A stretch of 35,216 nt of DNA from contig JAPHTE010000436.1 of the NCBI GenBank assembly GCA_026196445.1, positions 1-35,216 of the forward strand, written 5' to 3'. The stretch is from Lysobacterales bacterium (GTDB lineage Bacteria; Pseudomonadota; Gammaproteobacteria; Xanthomonadales; SZUA-36). The position numbers were made by a program, and so were the translations under genes. The notes beneath the pieces are model-generated. The model was given only the letters and a program-made list of their open reading frames with translations. It was not told where the DNA came from and did not search any database. How positions within the stretch are numbered: position 1 is the first letter of the stretch; every line of letters begins with the position of its first letter. This document shows positions 1-7,003 of the stretch, piece by piece.

Positions 1-869
1 TCGGCCGGAGCCGCTGCTTCAGTGGCTGGAGTGTCTGCTACTGGCGCTTTTTTCACCACGACTTTCTTGGCCACTTTCTTCTTGGCAGCCTTCGGGGTCT
101 TGGCCTTTTGCGGCTTGGAGGAACGCTTGACCGGATTGCCGTGTTCATCAAGTTCTACAAACTCGTCGGCATCATCGATATGCGGGACTGACGCACGGCC
201 TTCAAGCACTGCATCGGCGGCCATTTGCGTATACAGACGGATGGAGCGAATTGCATCGTCATTGCCCGGGATCACGTAATCGATCCCGTTTGGTGAACAA
301 TTGGTATCGACCACGGCGACAACCGGGATGCCCAGTTTGCGTGCTTCCTTGACAGCGATATCTTCGTGACCCACGTCGACCACGAACATCGCGTCAGGCA
401 GCCCCTTCATGTCCTTGATACCACCCAGGCTTTTCTCGAGCTTGTCGCGCTCACGGGTCAGTTGCAGGACCTCTTTCTTGACAAGACGTGCAAAACTGCC
501 GTCCTCTTCCATTTTTTCAATCTGGCGCAGGCGTTTGATCGACTGGCGAATGGTACGGAAATTAGTCAGCATACCGCCGAGCCAGCGGTGCGAAACATAG
601 GGCATGCCACAACGTTCTGCTTCTTCGGCGATTGACTTGGATGCTGCACGCTTGGTGCCGACAAAAATCACGTTGCCACGCTTGGAGGCGACTTTGCCAA
701 GGAAATTCATGGCGTCAGTCATCATGGGCAGTGACTTTTCGAGGTTGATGATATGGATCTTGCCGCGTGAGCCGAAAATATACGGCGCCATCTTGGGATC
801 CCAGTATTTGGTTTGGTGACCAAAGTGCACGCCGGCTTCGAGCATCTGGCGCATGGTGATATTAGGCAT
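1..869 (-). CDS. rpsB: 30S ribosomal protein S2 (5' part; C-terminus runs off the window)
   Basis: Ribosomal protein S2 of the small subunit. The reverse-strand translation begins MPNITMRQMLEAGVHFGHQ and continues with hallmark S2 segments: the YWDPKMAPYIFG block, NVIFVGTKRAA, a RWLGGMLTNF block near residue 100, PDAMFVVDVGHE, and the VDTNCSP and YVIPGNDDAIRS blocks. The ATG at 869-867 is preceded by GAAGGA at good spacing, which fixes the start. About 289 codons lie inside the window and the frame is still open at base 1. The E. coli protein has about 241 residues, so this one has a Lys/Ala/Pro-rich C-terminal tail after the conserved core. tsf would normally follow beyond the left edge. The gene has its own promoter and a leader of about 200 nt. 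Identification is secure; the full length is unknown. Confidence 0.97.
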   Translation of the reverse strand, partial: MPNITMRQMLEAGVHFGHQTKYWDPKMAPYIFGSRGKIHIINLEKSLPMMTDAMNFLGKVASKRGNVIFVGTKRAASKSIAEEAERCGMPYVSHRWLGGMLTNFRTIRQSIKRLRQIEKMEEDGSFARLVKKEVLQLTRERDKLEKSLGGIKDMKGLPDAMFVVDVGHEDIAVKEARKLGIPVVAVVDTNCSPNGIDYVIPGNDDAIRSIRLYTQMAADAVLEGRASVPHIDDADEFVELDEHGNPVKRSSKPQKAKTPKAAKKKVAKKVVVKKAPVADTPATEAAAPA

Positions 870-1079
870 TTCTTTAATCCTTCAAGTAGCAGAAACCCAG
901 CAACCCATGATTTTGCATCTGGCGCTGCTGACTTCCCGGGTTAATCTTCCACATACTCTGCCCGGTAACCCTGATTTACAGGGCACCCAACCGGACGGTT
1001 GCGGTATGTGTGTTTATTTGACGCCGAAATCGGCATCCCTCTTCTCCGCTCATGACGGGCACGAGCAACAGAGCAGGGC
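870..1079 (-). promoter_or_regulatory. rpsB 5' leader with a folded three-way-junction-like domain
   Basis: The leader between the predicted promoter and rpsB has no convincing ORF. A 7-bp stem pairs 950-956 with 1004-1010 (CACATAC/GTATGTG) and encloses two hairpins: 969-973 with 979-983 (CCCTG/CAGGG, 5-nt loop) and 989-992 with 997-1000 (AACC/GGTT). In E. coli the rpsB leader takes part in S2 autoregulation, so a similar role is plausible. I did not recognise sequence conservation with the E. coli leader. Confidence 0.5.
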
Positions 1080-1108
1080 TTTATACCAGAAACGGGCTTT
1101 AAGGGCAA
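1080..1108 (-). promoter_or_regulatory. Predicted sigma70 promoter of rpsB
   Basis: On the minus strand TTGCCC (1108-1103) is followed after exactly 17 bases by TATAAA (1085-1080), a good sigma70-type match. Initiation would fall near 1073, giving a leader of roughly 200 nt. The -35 element is overlapped by an inverted repeat (GGCAAT 1104-1109, ATTGCC 1114-1119, 4-base loop, arms extendable outward with one G-T pair). It could be an operator or the tail hairpin of the upstream gene. Confidence 0.5.
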
Positions 1109-1154
1109 TAAATATTGCCTTTAAATGAGAGGTTTCGACCTGTCGGCCGAGTTC

Positions 1155-1180
1155 CTTTTCTTTGCGTGCCCAAAGAAAAG
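1155..1180. repeat. Perfect 10-bp inverted repeat with 6-base loop
   Basis: CTTTTCTTTG (1155-1164) and CAAAGAAAAG (1171-1180) are perfect inverted arms around CGTGCC. It lies 43 bases beyond the stop of the minus-strand TPR gene and could form its 3' hairpin, although no clear U-tract follows on that strand. From memory, very similar words recur at gene ends in many proteobacterial genomes; no second copy was noticed in this window. Confidence 0.5.
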
Positions 1181-1222
1181 TAAGGCAGCCGCCACCCAGG
1201 CATTTTTGGAATAATCGCAGGC

Positions 1223-1975
1223 TTATGCCAGTTCTTTTTTAACGGCATCCAGCCACTGTTTCTGACTTTTGCGGAAGTGCGGCGGGGCCAGTTTTGCATC
1301 GTTGAGAATGGACTCGAACTCCCGGGTGGCCGCGTTACCCTGGCCGTCAGCGGCAAGACACAGTGCCAGGCGGTAGCGCGCCTCGACGCCAGGAAAATAC
1401 CCCGACACGGCTGAATATTCCCGGATCGCATCTTCAATCCTGTCCTGGGCTTCGAGCGAGCGTGCATAAAGCAGGTGCCCTTCGGCGGAGCGGAAATCGG
1501 GGTTGTGATGCTGCAATGACTCGAGCGTATCGACCGCCTCGGCCGTGCGGCCACTTTCGAACTGCAGGTGGGCTTTGAGCAACAATAGTGTCGGTTCAGT
1601 CTTGAACAGGCCCCGGAGCGCCTGGTTGATGATTTCCTCGGCCTCATCGGTTTTACCGGCATCCAGCAGGGCTTCGGCGTAGCGGCGGCTGTTGTCGACG
1701 TTAGGGGATTGCTGCCAGGCGGCCTCGTGTTGGCGCAGCTCGGCACCGGGATTCAGCGTGTGCCTGACGTTCCTGACCGCCCGCTGGCCCGTGATGCTGC
1801 CTGAAAATTCGGGTAATAGCTCGATCAACAGGTAAGCAGCGCCACCGACCAGGGGCATGAACAGAAGAACCATGATCCAGATCCTGCTGCGGCCAGTCTT
1901 AAAGACATGGACGATAAGCGCTATCTGGACAAGCCAAATCAGGATAGAAAGTAGTGGCATATTACTGATACTCAA
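1223..1975 (-). CDS. PLDc_N-type membrane protein with TPR repeats
   Basis: Hypothetical inner-membrane protein of 250 residues. Residues about 8-25 form a first membrane segment. A short basic turn (KTGRSRIW) and a second hydrophobic segment (about 32-53, with PLVGGAAYLLIE) match the small phospholipase-D N-terminal-like membrane domain (PLDc_N). No HKD catalytic motif is present. From about residue 85 to the end there are TPR-like helix pairs (AEALLDAGKTDEAEEIINQA; LLYARSLEAQDRIEDAIREY; YRLALCLAADGQGNAATREF), suggesting a cytoplasmic or periplasmic protein-interaction module. A shorter start at M6 (1960) is possible. The gene lies upstream of rpsB in the same orientation, with a 353-base gap. 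The precise function is unknown. Confidence 0.8.
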   Translation of the reverse strand: MSISNMPLLSILIWLVQIALIVHVFKTGRSRIWIMVLLFMPLVGGAAYLLIELLPEFSGSITGQRAVRNVRHTLNPGAELRQHEAAWQQSPNVDNSRRYAEALLDAGKTDEAEEIINQALRGLFKTEPTLLLLKAHLQFESGRTAEAVDTLESLQHHNPDFRSAEGHLLYARSLEAQDRIEDAIREYSAVSGYFPGVEARYRLALCLAADGQGNAATREFESILNDAKLAPPHFRKSQKQWLDAVKKELA

Positions 1976-2314
1976 AAGGATACCTGTGAAAATAGTCTGG
2001 AAACACCCATAGTAATGTTATAAACTGAACGACCCCGTAGCGGTTTTTGAGTGTTAGGGATACGGTAAACTCTGGTAATTTCTACAGTAGTTGTGCGATC
2101 AATTCTACCGTATACATAACTAACGCCAAAGCACAACGGGTGATAGTTGGACGATTGGCAGGACGCTGGTTGAGTTTCAATGAAAGGGATTATCCCCCAG
2201 GCTTAGAGTCCCCCCAATCAGGCATCAGGTTTGTGCAAGGCAGCACGAACGGCGTGTTCATTACCCACTTAGTGGGCCGGTTCCGCCGAGATCTGACGAA
2301 ACAAGGAGGTTTCC
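1976..2314. other. 339-base intergenic region between divergent genes, with dyads
   Basis: No supported gene was seen. The region holds an 8-bp inverted repeat ATACGGTA (2060-2067)/TACCGTAT (2106-2113) separated by 38 bases. A compact hairpin CCCACT-T-AGTGGG lies at 2264-2276. A near-perfect Shine-Dalgarno (AAGGAGGT, 2303-2310) just precedes the ATG of the plus-strand gene. A long structured 5' leader for that gene is possible. I did not recognise a known riboswitch class. Confidence 0.4.
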
Positions 2315-3490
2315 ATGCCCGGTTTCAATCGTGTCAAAGAGCGTCAGGGCTTTAACCGGTATGCAAGATATGTACTGGTAGTGATTTGCGCGTATTCGTG
2401 CTTACTTGTATTTACCGGCTCCGCGTATGCTGCAACCCTTGGCATGGTGGTCGATAACCAATCGGACGAGTTGCGGCTATTTGATATCCACACCAGTACC
2501 ATCGTTGCCAGCCTGCAGGGATCATCCAGTCCGGTCAGTGGCGATTGCGCCATGAGTGAAGATGAATCTGTCGGGTTTTCCAGCCACGCCAATCGGAGCA
2601 TTGCGGTATATGAGCTGTTGTCTCGCTCCGGCAGCAAAGATATAGACATATCAAACATCAATATCAGTAACGCAGGTGTAGATATGTCACTCAGCCCGGA
2701 CGGAAGCCTGCTGGTCAGCGTCGGTGCGGGCAACGTTTACGAACCTTTATCCGTTATTGATACACAACGCCGCGCTGAAATTGCTACTGCTGAACTCTTC
2801 CTCGACCATACGTCGGCGGAATTCTGCGATGATGGAACCTTGCTTGTCACCACGACCTTTGGTCATTCGCACACCAGGCCATTCGATAATGCCGTGTATG
2901 ACGCACGTGTCAGCCAGGATGGTGAATTACAGCTTGCCGGCAACCGCCTGAGCAGCGGAGCGCAGCCCAACAACGCCAGTTGTGCGCCCGGCTCGAGAGC
3001 CGGTGTATTGCTGGACCGTGAAGGTGGATTGACTTCGTTCACCCTGCCCGGCCTGGAAAAGGCAGATTTTGCAGAATTGCAAGGCGCAACCGCGGTTGCA
3101 GCGGTTTTCAACCTTACGGGTGATCGCTTGTACGTGAGGACCAGTACCGAAGTGGTCGCTTTTGATTACAACCCACTCAATGGTGTCATGAAACAGGACT
3201 GGGCACAGCCTGTAGCATTCTCCGCCGAGTACTTTGGCATAGACCAGATAGCAGTTGACCTTGATAACGGTCAGGTGTACGTGGATGGCGGGCAGTCGCT
3301 GCTGATCCTCGAGCCTGAGCAAGGTACGCAACTCGGCGCGATTCAAACGGGCGACGCAACCGGTGTCTGTTTCGCACAGCGTCAGCGGCGTACACCCATT
3401 GTCGACATGGCGGCCAACGACTTGTCAGCCGATACAGTCTTAACCGAAGCTGCGCTGGCCGATCCAACACCAACTGGCTCCGCGCCCTGA
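2315..3490 (+). CDS. Secreted beta-propeller-like hypothetical protein
   Basis: 391 residues, not recognised as a named family. The ATG follows AAGGAGGT by four bases, a very strong ribosome binding site. Residues about 17-39 make a signal peptide (basic YARY, a hydrophobic stretch, then GSAYA before ATLGM), so export to the periplasm or beyond is expected. The mature part shows repeated units typical of YVTN/WD40-like propellers: short strands with LRLFDIHTSTIVASL, MSLSPDGSLLVSVG, FNLTGDRLYVRTSTEVVAFDY and VDLDNGQVYVDGGQSLLILEPE. These look like blades that read a value and compare it across the repeat. There is no lipobox and no catalytic motif that I can name. The tail (about 370-391) is low-complexity Ala/Pro/Thr. 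It stands alone, with 118 bases to the next gene. It could be a binding or sensor protein; the function is unknown. Confidence 0.7.
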   Translation: MPGFNRVKERQGFNRYARYVLVVICAYSCLLVFTGSAYAATLGMVVDNQSDELRLFDIHTSTIVASLQGSSSPVSGDCAMSEDESVGFSSHANRSIAVYELLSRSGSKDIDISNINISNAGVDMSLSPDGSLLVSVGAGNVYEPLSVIDTQRRAEIATAELFLDHTSAEFCDDGTLLVTTTFGHSHTRPFDNAVYDARVSQDGELQLAGNRLSSGAQPNNASCAPGSRAGVLLDREGGLTSFTLPGLEKADFAELQGATAVAAVFNLTGDRLYVRTSTEVVAFDYNPLNGVMKQDWAQPVAFSAEYFGIDQIAVDLDNGQVYVDGGQSLLILEPEQGTQLGAIQTGDATGVCFAQRQRRTPIVDMAANDLSADTVLTEAALADPTPTGSAP

Positions 3491-3561
3491 TTCAATCCCC
3501 GCTCACGGCCGGGGAGAGCCGGTGGTGATAATGTCCTCCGTCCATCCCTGGGCGTAATCCC

Positions 3562-3585
3562 TTACAATTGGTCAATCAATTGTAA
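3562..3585. promoter_or_regulatory. 24-bp perfect dyad upstream of the fah-maiA pair (putative operator)
   Basis: TTACAATTG (3562-3570) and CAATTGTAA (3577-3585) are perfect 9-bp inverted arms around a 6-base spacer. The dyad ends 23 bases before the ATG of the fumarylacetoacetate hydrolase gene. A two-fold symmetric site of this size at a promoter fits a dimeric repressor. It is not the TyrR/PhhR box (TGTAAA-N6-TTTACA), whose arms face the other way. No convincing -35/-10 pair could be assigned. Confidence 0.55.
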
Positions 3586-3608
3586 TTTGTACGGGGTACT
3601 TTATTGCC

Positions 3609-4595
3609 ATGAAACTCGCGTCTTTGAAAATCGGTGGCCGGGACGGCCGCCTCATCCTGGTCAGCCGGAATCTCAAGAATTTTGTGCCGGCGGGCGATAT
3701 CGCGCTTACCTTGCAGGCAGCACTCGACGACTGGCAGCAAACAGCTCCGAGGTTGAATGCCCGATACGAAGAGTTGAACAGCGGCACGGTCAGAAACATA
3801 GAGCCACTGGACATGGCGGCGCTTGCCGCGCCGTTACCGAGAGCCTACGAGTTCGTTGACGGCAGCGCCTACCTGCCACATGTGGAACGGGTGCGCCGGG
3901 CCCGCGGCGCTGAAGTGCCGGAATCGTTCTATGTTGACCCGTTGATGTACCAGGCGACATCAGCCGGTTTCCTGGGGCCACGCGACCCGGTACCGGTGGT
4001 CAGTGAAGAATACGGCATAGATTTCGAGTCAGAGATCATCGTGGTAACCGACGATGTACCGATGGCCGTCACGGCCGATAATGCGGATTCCCACATCCAG
4101 TTGGTCGGACTGATCAACGACGTGAGTCTGCGCAACCTGATCCCGGCTGAACTGGCCAAGGGATTCGGGTTTTTGCAGTCCAAACCTCGTTCTGCTTTGT
4201 CGCCGGTGTTGGTGACACCGGATGAACTGGGTGACCACTGGCAGAACAGCACCTTGTCACTGCCCCTGCACAGCACGCTCAACGGGGCCTTTTTCGGTAA
4301 CCCCGAGGCGGGCACGGACATGCAGTTTAATTTTGCCCAGCTGATCGCCCACGCCGCCAAGACCAGGCCTCTGGCAGCCGGCACCATTGTCGGGTCGGGG
4401 ACCATCGCCAACGAAGACACCGAAAGAGGCGCCTCGTGCCTGGCTGAAATCCGGATGCTGGAGATCATCGCGAATGGCAAACCCACGACACCTTTCATGA
4501 CGTTCGGCGACACCATCCGCATTGAAATGTTCGATGGCGGCGGAGCCTCGGTTTTTGGCGCGATTGAGCAGCAAATCGTCCGTTATGAACCCTGA
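3609..4595 (+). CDS. Fumarylacetoacetate hydrolase family protein
   Basis: Predicted metal-dependent C-C hydrolase of the FAH superfamily, 328 residues. In tyrosine/homogentisate breakdown such enzymes split fumarylacetoacetate into fumarate and acetoacetate. An N-terminal FAH-associated domain (about 1-78) precedes the catalytic fold. Acidic residues fit the metal-ligand pattern: Asp110 in FYVDPLMYQ, Glu140 and Glu142 in GIDFESEIIVV, and Asp171 in LINDVSLRN. The C-terminal part has the family's GTIVGSGTIANED and GDTIRIEMFD blocks. The following gene encodes a zeta-class GST of the maleylacetoacetate isomerase type and starts at or inside the end of this one, which supports the tyrosine pathway assignment. 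The related gentisate pathway (fumarylpyruvate hydrolase) is an alternative, because hmgA and hpd are not in the window. Confidence 0.88.
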   Translation: MKLASLKIGGRDGRLILVSRNLKNFVPAGDIALTLQAALDDWQQTAPRLNARYEELNSGTVRNIEPLDMAALAAPLPRAYEFVDGSAYLPHVERVRRARGAEVPESFYVDPLMYQATSAGFLGPRDPVPVVSEEYGIDFESEIIVVTDDVPMAVTADNADSHIQLVGLINDVSLRNLIPAELAKGFGFLQSKPRSALSPVLVTPDELGDHWQNSTLSLPLHSTLNGAFFGNPEAGTDMQFNFAQLIAHAAKTRPLAAGTIVGSGTIANEDTERGASCLAEIRMLEIIANGKPTTPFMTFGDTIRIEMFDGGGASVFGAIEQQIVRYEP

Positions 4596-4599
4596 CAAA

Positions 4600-5247
4600 A
4601 TGGAGCTGTACACCTATTGGCGCAGCTCGGCGGCCTACCGCGTGCGAATCGCGCTTAACCTGAAAGACCTGGCGTTCGAGTCCATCCCCATACACCTGTT
4701 GAGAGGGGGCGGGGAACAGTACGGTACAAGCTATCGCAGCATCAACCCACAGGGCCTGGTGCCGACGCTGGTTCACGGCGGCAAGGTCATCACGCAGTCC
4801 ATGGCAATCTGTGAGTACCTGGAGGAATGTTTTCCGCATCCCCCCTTGTTGCCCACCGGTCCCGAGGCACGGTCGCGGATTCGCTCGCTGGCCTTGCAGA
4901 TAGCCTGTGAAATTCATCCGCTGAATAACCTGCGGGTACAGAAATACCTCGACGCGATCTGTGGCAAGGCTGTGGACAAGGTCGGCTGGATGCAACACTG
5001 GATGAGCAGCGGCTTCGAAGTCGTTGAACAACAGCTCGCCAGCTATGGCAATGGAGGTTTGACCTGCCTGGGTGGGAACCCCGGGTTGTTCGAGTGTTTC
5101 CTGGTACCACAGGTGTATAACGCCGAGCGGTATGGTGTAGAGATGGCCGAATATCCCCGCATCAGCGGAATCGTAAAATATTGTAGGAGCCTGCCTGCTT
5201 TTGCCCGGGCAGCACCCGAGGCGCAGGCCGACGCGGTTGTGAAATGA
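4600..5247 (+). CDS. maiA: Maleylacetoacetate isomerase (zeta-class glutathione S-transferase)
   Basis: Glutathione-dependent cis-trans isomerase expected to convert maleylacetoacetate to fumarylacetoacetate, the substrate of the preceding hydrolase. The N-terminus reads MELYTYWRSSAAYRVRIALNL, and the SSA-x-RVRIALN segment is the signature active-site region of zeta GSTs. NPQGLVPTL and ITQSMAICEYLEE are the glutathione-site loops of the thioredoxin-like half (about 1-80). The helical half follows, with HPLNNLRVQKYL and GGNPGLFECFLVPQVYNAERY. At 215 residues the length is normal for the family. I chose the ATG at 4600 because it matches the usual family start. The in-frame ATG at 4585 would add MNPDK and overlap the previous gene by 11 bases. 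Neither start has a clear Shine-Dalgarno, so translational coupling is likely. Confidence 0.9.
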   Translation: MELYTYWRSSAAYRVRIALNLKDLAFESIPIHLLRGGGEQYGTSYRSINPQGLVPTLVHGGKVITQSMAICEYLEECFPHPPLLPTGPEARSRIRSLALQIACEIHPLNNLRVQKYLDAICGKAVDKVGWMQHWMSSGFEVVEQQLASYGNGGLTCLGGNPGLFECFLVPQVYNAERYGVEMAEYPRISGIVKYCRSLPAFARAAPEAQADAVVK

Positions 5248-5336
5248 TCAGGTAGAACAAAGATTGTCAATTAGGTGTTCAACCTTGGCACGCGTTAGGT
5301 CATAATTGCAAAGATGTTTTTCCAGGTGTTTGTTTA

Positions 5337-5702
5337 ATGAAGTCCAGCTTAATTTTAATTGTTTGCCTGGCCCTGGCTGCCTGTATGACGACCCGGCCTG
5401 GTCCCGAGGTGTTCGTAGCCGCTGAAAACGCCATCCAGGCAGCGGAAGCGGCCGGTGGTGATGAATTTGCCCCGGTCGAAATGCGTTTTGCCAGGGAAAA
5501 ATTGCAAAGCGCGCGTCTTGGCCTGGAAAGGCAGAAGTACGAGGTCATCGTGTACCTGGTTGAAGAGTCAGAGATAAACTCGGAATTGGCGATTGAAAAA
5601 TCCCGTACGGCAAAGGTGAGGAGACAGGTCAACGAGTTACGTAAGAATAACGCCGAGCTCGAAACGAGCCTGCGTGCCACGTTCGGGGATGAGTTCAAAT
5701 GA
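5337..5702 (+). CDS. DUF4398-type lipoprotein
   Basis: Small lipoprotein of 121 residues. The signal peptide ends in the lipobox LALAAC, with the lipidated cysteine at residue 16. The following Met (MTTRP) argues against an Asp+2 inner-membrane retention signal, so outer-membrane sorting is expected. The mature part is predicted almost entirely helical, with the DUF4398 pattern (AAENAIQAAEAAGGDEFAPVEMRFAREKL, then a heptad-rich helix to the end). Its stop overlaps the start of the next gene by four bases (ATGA), so the two are surely co-translated. The next protein begins with a similar helical module, suggesting partners at the outer membrane and peptidoglycan. The biochemical role of DUF4398 proteins is not established. 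Confidence 0.85.
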   Translation: MKSSLILIVCLALAACMTTRPGPEVFVAAENAIQAAEAAGGDEFAPVEMRFAREKLQSARLGLERQKYEVIVYLVEESEINSELAIEKSRTAKVRRQVNELRKNNAELETSLRATFGDEFK

Positions 5703-6685
5703 GCCGTCTGCTGACACGTATTTCGCTGGTTTTGATACTGGGTTCGCTCGCCGCCTGTGTTGCACCGCCCAAGAAAGACCTGGCGCTTGAACAGATACGA
5801 GACGAGCTCGAAAGCCTCAAGTCGAGTACCGAGCTGGCCGGTCATGCCCCGTTGGCGCTGGGGGAAGCCGAGCGCGCCCTGCGTAACGCGGAACTGGCGA
5901 CCGGGGACAAGCTCTACCGTGCTTACCTGATGTACATGGCTGACCGCCGCATCCAGATTGCACGCACCATGGCAGAGCGGGAACAAAATGAAAAGCTGCT
6001 TAACGAGCTCGAAAGCAAGCGCAGCGACATGTTGATCCAGGCCAGCCAGTTGGAAGCTAACCGTGCGCGCATGGAAGCAGAGCAAGCCAGGTTACTGGTA
6101 GCGACCACTAACGAGGAAGCCGAACGCGCCCGGCAGGAAAGGGAAGACGCGTTGGCGAAAGAAGCCGAAACCGCGCGAGCTGCACAGCTGGCAGAAGAAG
6201 AAGCCGAGCAGGCGCGCCGGCTGGCTGAATCACGCGCATCGGAGGCCGAGTTCGCGCGCCGCGAGGCCGAGTTGGCCAGCCAGCAGATTTCCTCGCTGAC
6301 AAGACAGCTGGAGAACCTGCAATTACGCCAGACCGAGAGCGGGGTCGTGGTGACCCTGGGTGACGTGCTGTTTGCATCCGGTGAAGTACAATTGGTCGAT
6401 GGTGGTTTGTCCAGCCTGGAAGAAGTTGTGGACCTGTTACAGACAGAACCGGACAAGAAAATTCGTGTTGAAGGGCACACTGACTCGCTTGGCGACTCGG
6501 AAACCAACCTGGAATTATCCCAGCAACGCGCCGAGGCTGTCCGTGAAGCATTGATCAGCCTGGGTGTCGCCCCGGACCGGATCACAGCACTGGGCATGGG
6601 TGAGGACTTCCCGATCGCCAGTAACGAGGACGAGGACGGTCGTGCGCAAAACCGGCGTGTGGACGTCATCTTGCTCGATAATTAG
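5699..6685 (+). CDS. OmpA-family lipoprotein with DUF4398-like coiled coil
   Basis: Outer-membrane lipoprotein of 328 residues expected to tether the envelope to peptidoglycan. The lipobox is GSLAAC with Cys20. Residues about 25-110 resemble the helical DUF4398 module of the preceding protein (LGEAERALRNAELATGDKLYRAYLMYMADRRIQIA). Residues about 95-208 form a long charged coiled coil, very rich in Glu, Ala and Arg. The C-terminal OmpA-like peptidoglycan-binding domain (about 215-328) has the expected VVTLGDVLFASGEVQL opening, the GHTDSLGDSETNLELSQQRA block and the RAQNRRVDV ending that holds the conserved Asn and Arg. It overlaps the upstream gene by four bases. The assignment to the OmpA/Pal group is secure; the exact partner is unknown. 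Confidence 0.93.
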   Translation: MSRLLTRISLVLILGSLAACVAPPKKDLALEQIRDELESLKSSTELAGHAPLALGEAERALRNAELATGDKLYRAYLMYMADRRIQIARTMAEREQNEKLLNELESKRSDMLIQASQLEANRARMEAEQARLLVATTNEEAERARQEREDALAKEAETARAAQLAEEEAEQARRLAESRASEAEFARREAELASQQISSLTRQLENLQLRQTESGVVVTLGDVLFASGEVQLVDGGLSSLEEVVDLLQTEPDKKIRVEGHTDSLGDSETNLELSQQRAEAVREALISLGVAPDRITALGMGEDFPIASNEDEDGRAQNRRVDVILLDN

Positions 6686-7003
6686 ATCCAGTCAGAAATA
6701 TCCTATAAAAAAGAGTCAGGTAAATCAGAATTGGCAAGAAAAATGCCTCTCCCGGAGCGGGAATATAAATAACATATGGCGCTTGCCAGATGCCCTTCTT
6801 TGCGCTAATGTTAAATCAACGCTATGGTTTATTTAGTCTTTACAACCGGAGTGTCCGAATAATGGCAGCGAGGGGCTTAAGCCGCTCGCTGCACCTTCCT
6901 GATATCTGTCATACATGTTTATTTAATTTACAGCCGCCAAGCCCAGGGTGTGTGTGCCATGCCCGCGTTTCGCGTGTTTTTCATCCCGTATAGGAGTATT
7001 GCT
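6686..7003. other. 318-base intergenic region with inverted repeats
   Basis: No gene is supported. Besides the near-perfect palindrome at 6865-6892 there is a small hairpin TCCCG-GAG-CGGGA near 6749-6761, flanked by an outer 7-bp inverted repeat TGGCAAG/CTTGCCA. Either could end the lipoprotein operon, but neither has a U-tract. A promoter for the ydcH-like gene is expected here; I could not assign one with confidence. Confidence 0.4.
6865..6892. promoter_or_regulatory. 28-bp palindrome with a single central-arm mismatch
   Basis: GCAGCGAG (6865-6872), then GGCTTAAGCC (6874-6883) and CTCGCTGC (6885-6892) form one continuous dyad broken only by a G/G mismatch at 6873 and 6884. In RNA it folds as a 13-pair stem (one mismatch) with a UUAA loop. 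It lies 112 bases upstream of the ydcH-like ATG. It could be an operator or an RNA hairpin; no poly-U follows, so a simple intrinsic terminator is unlikely. Confidence 0.5.

Noticed and set aside
853..1128. 91-codon plus-strand frame in the rpsB leader
   Set aside because: It lies antisense to the rpsB start and leader, has no ribosome binding site and no family features.
2047..2355. 102-codon plus-strand frame before the propeller-like gene
   Set aside because: Overlaps the well-supported start at 2315 in another frame and has a poor start context; composition does not look coding.
5923..6669. 248-codon minus-strand frame opposite the OmpA-like gene
   Set aside because: Ser/Arg-rich shadow of the repetitive coiled-coil coding sequence; the plus strand has full OmpA motifs.
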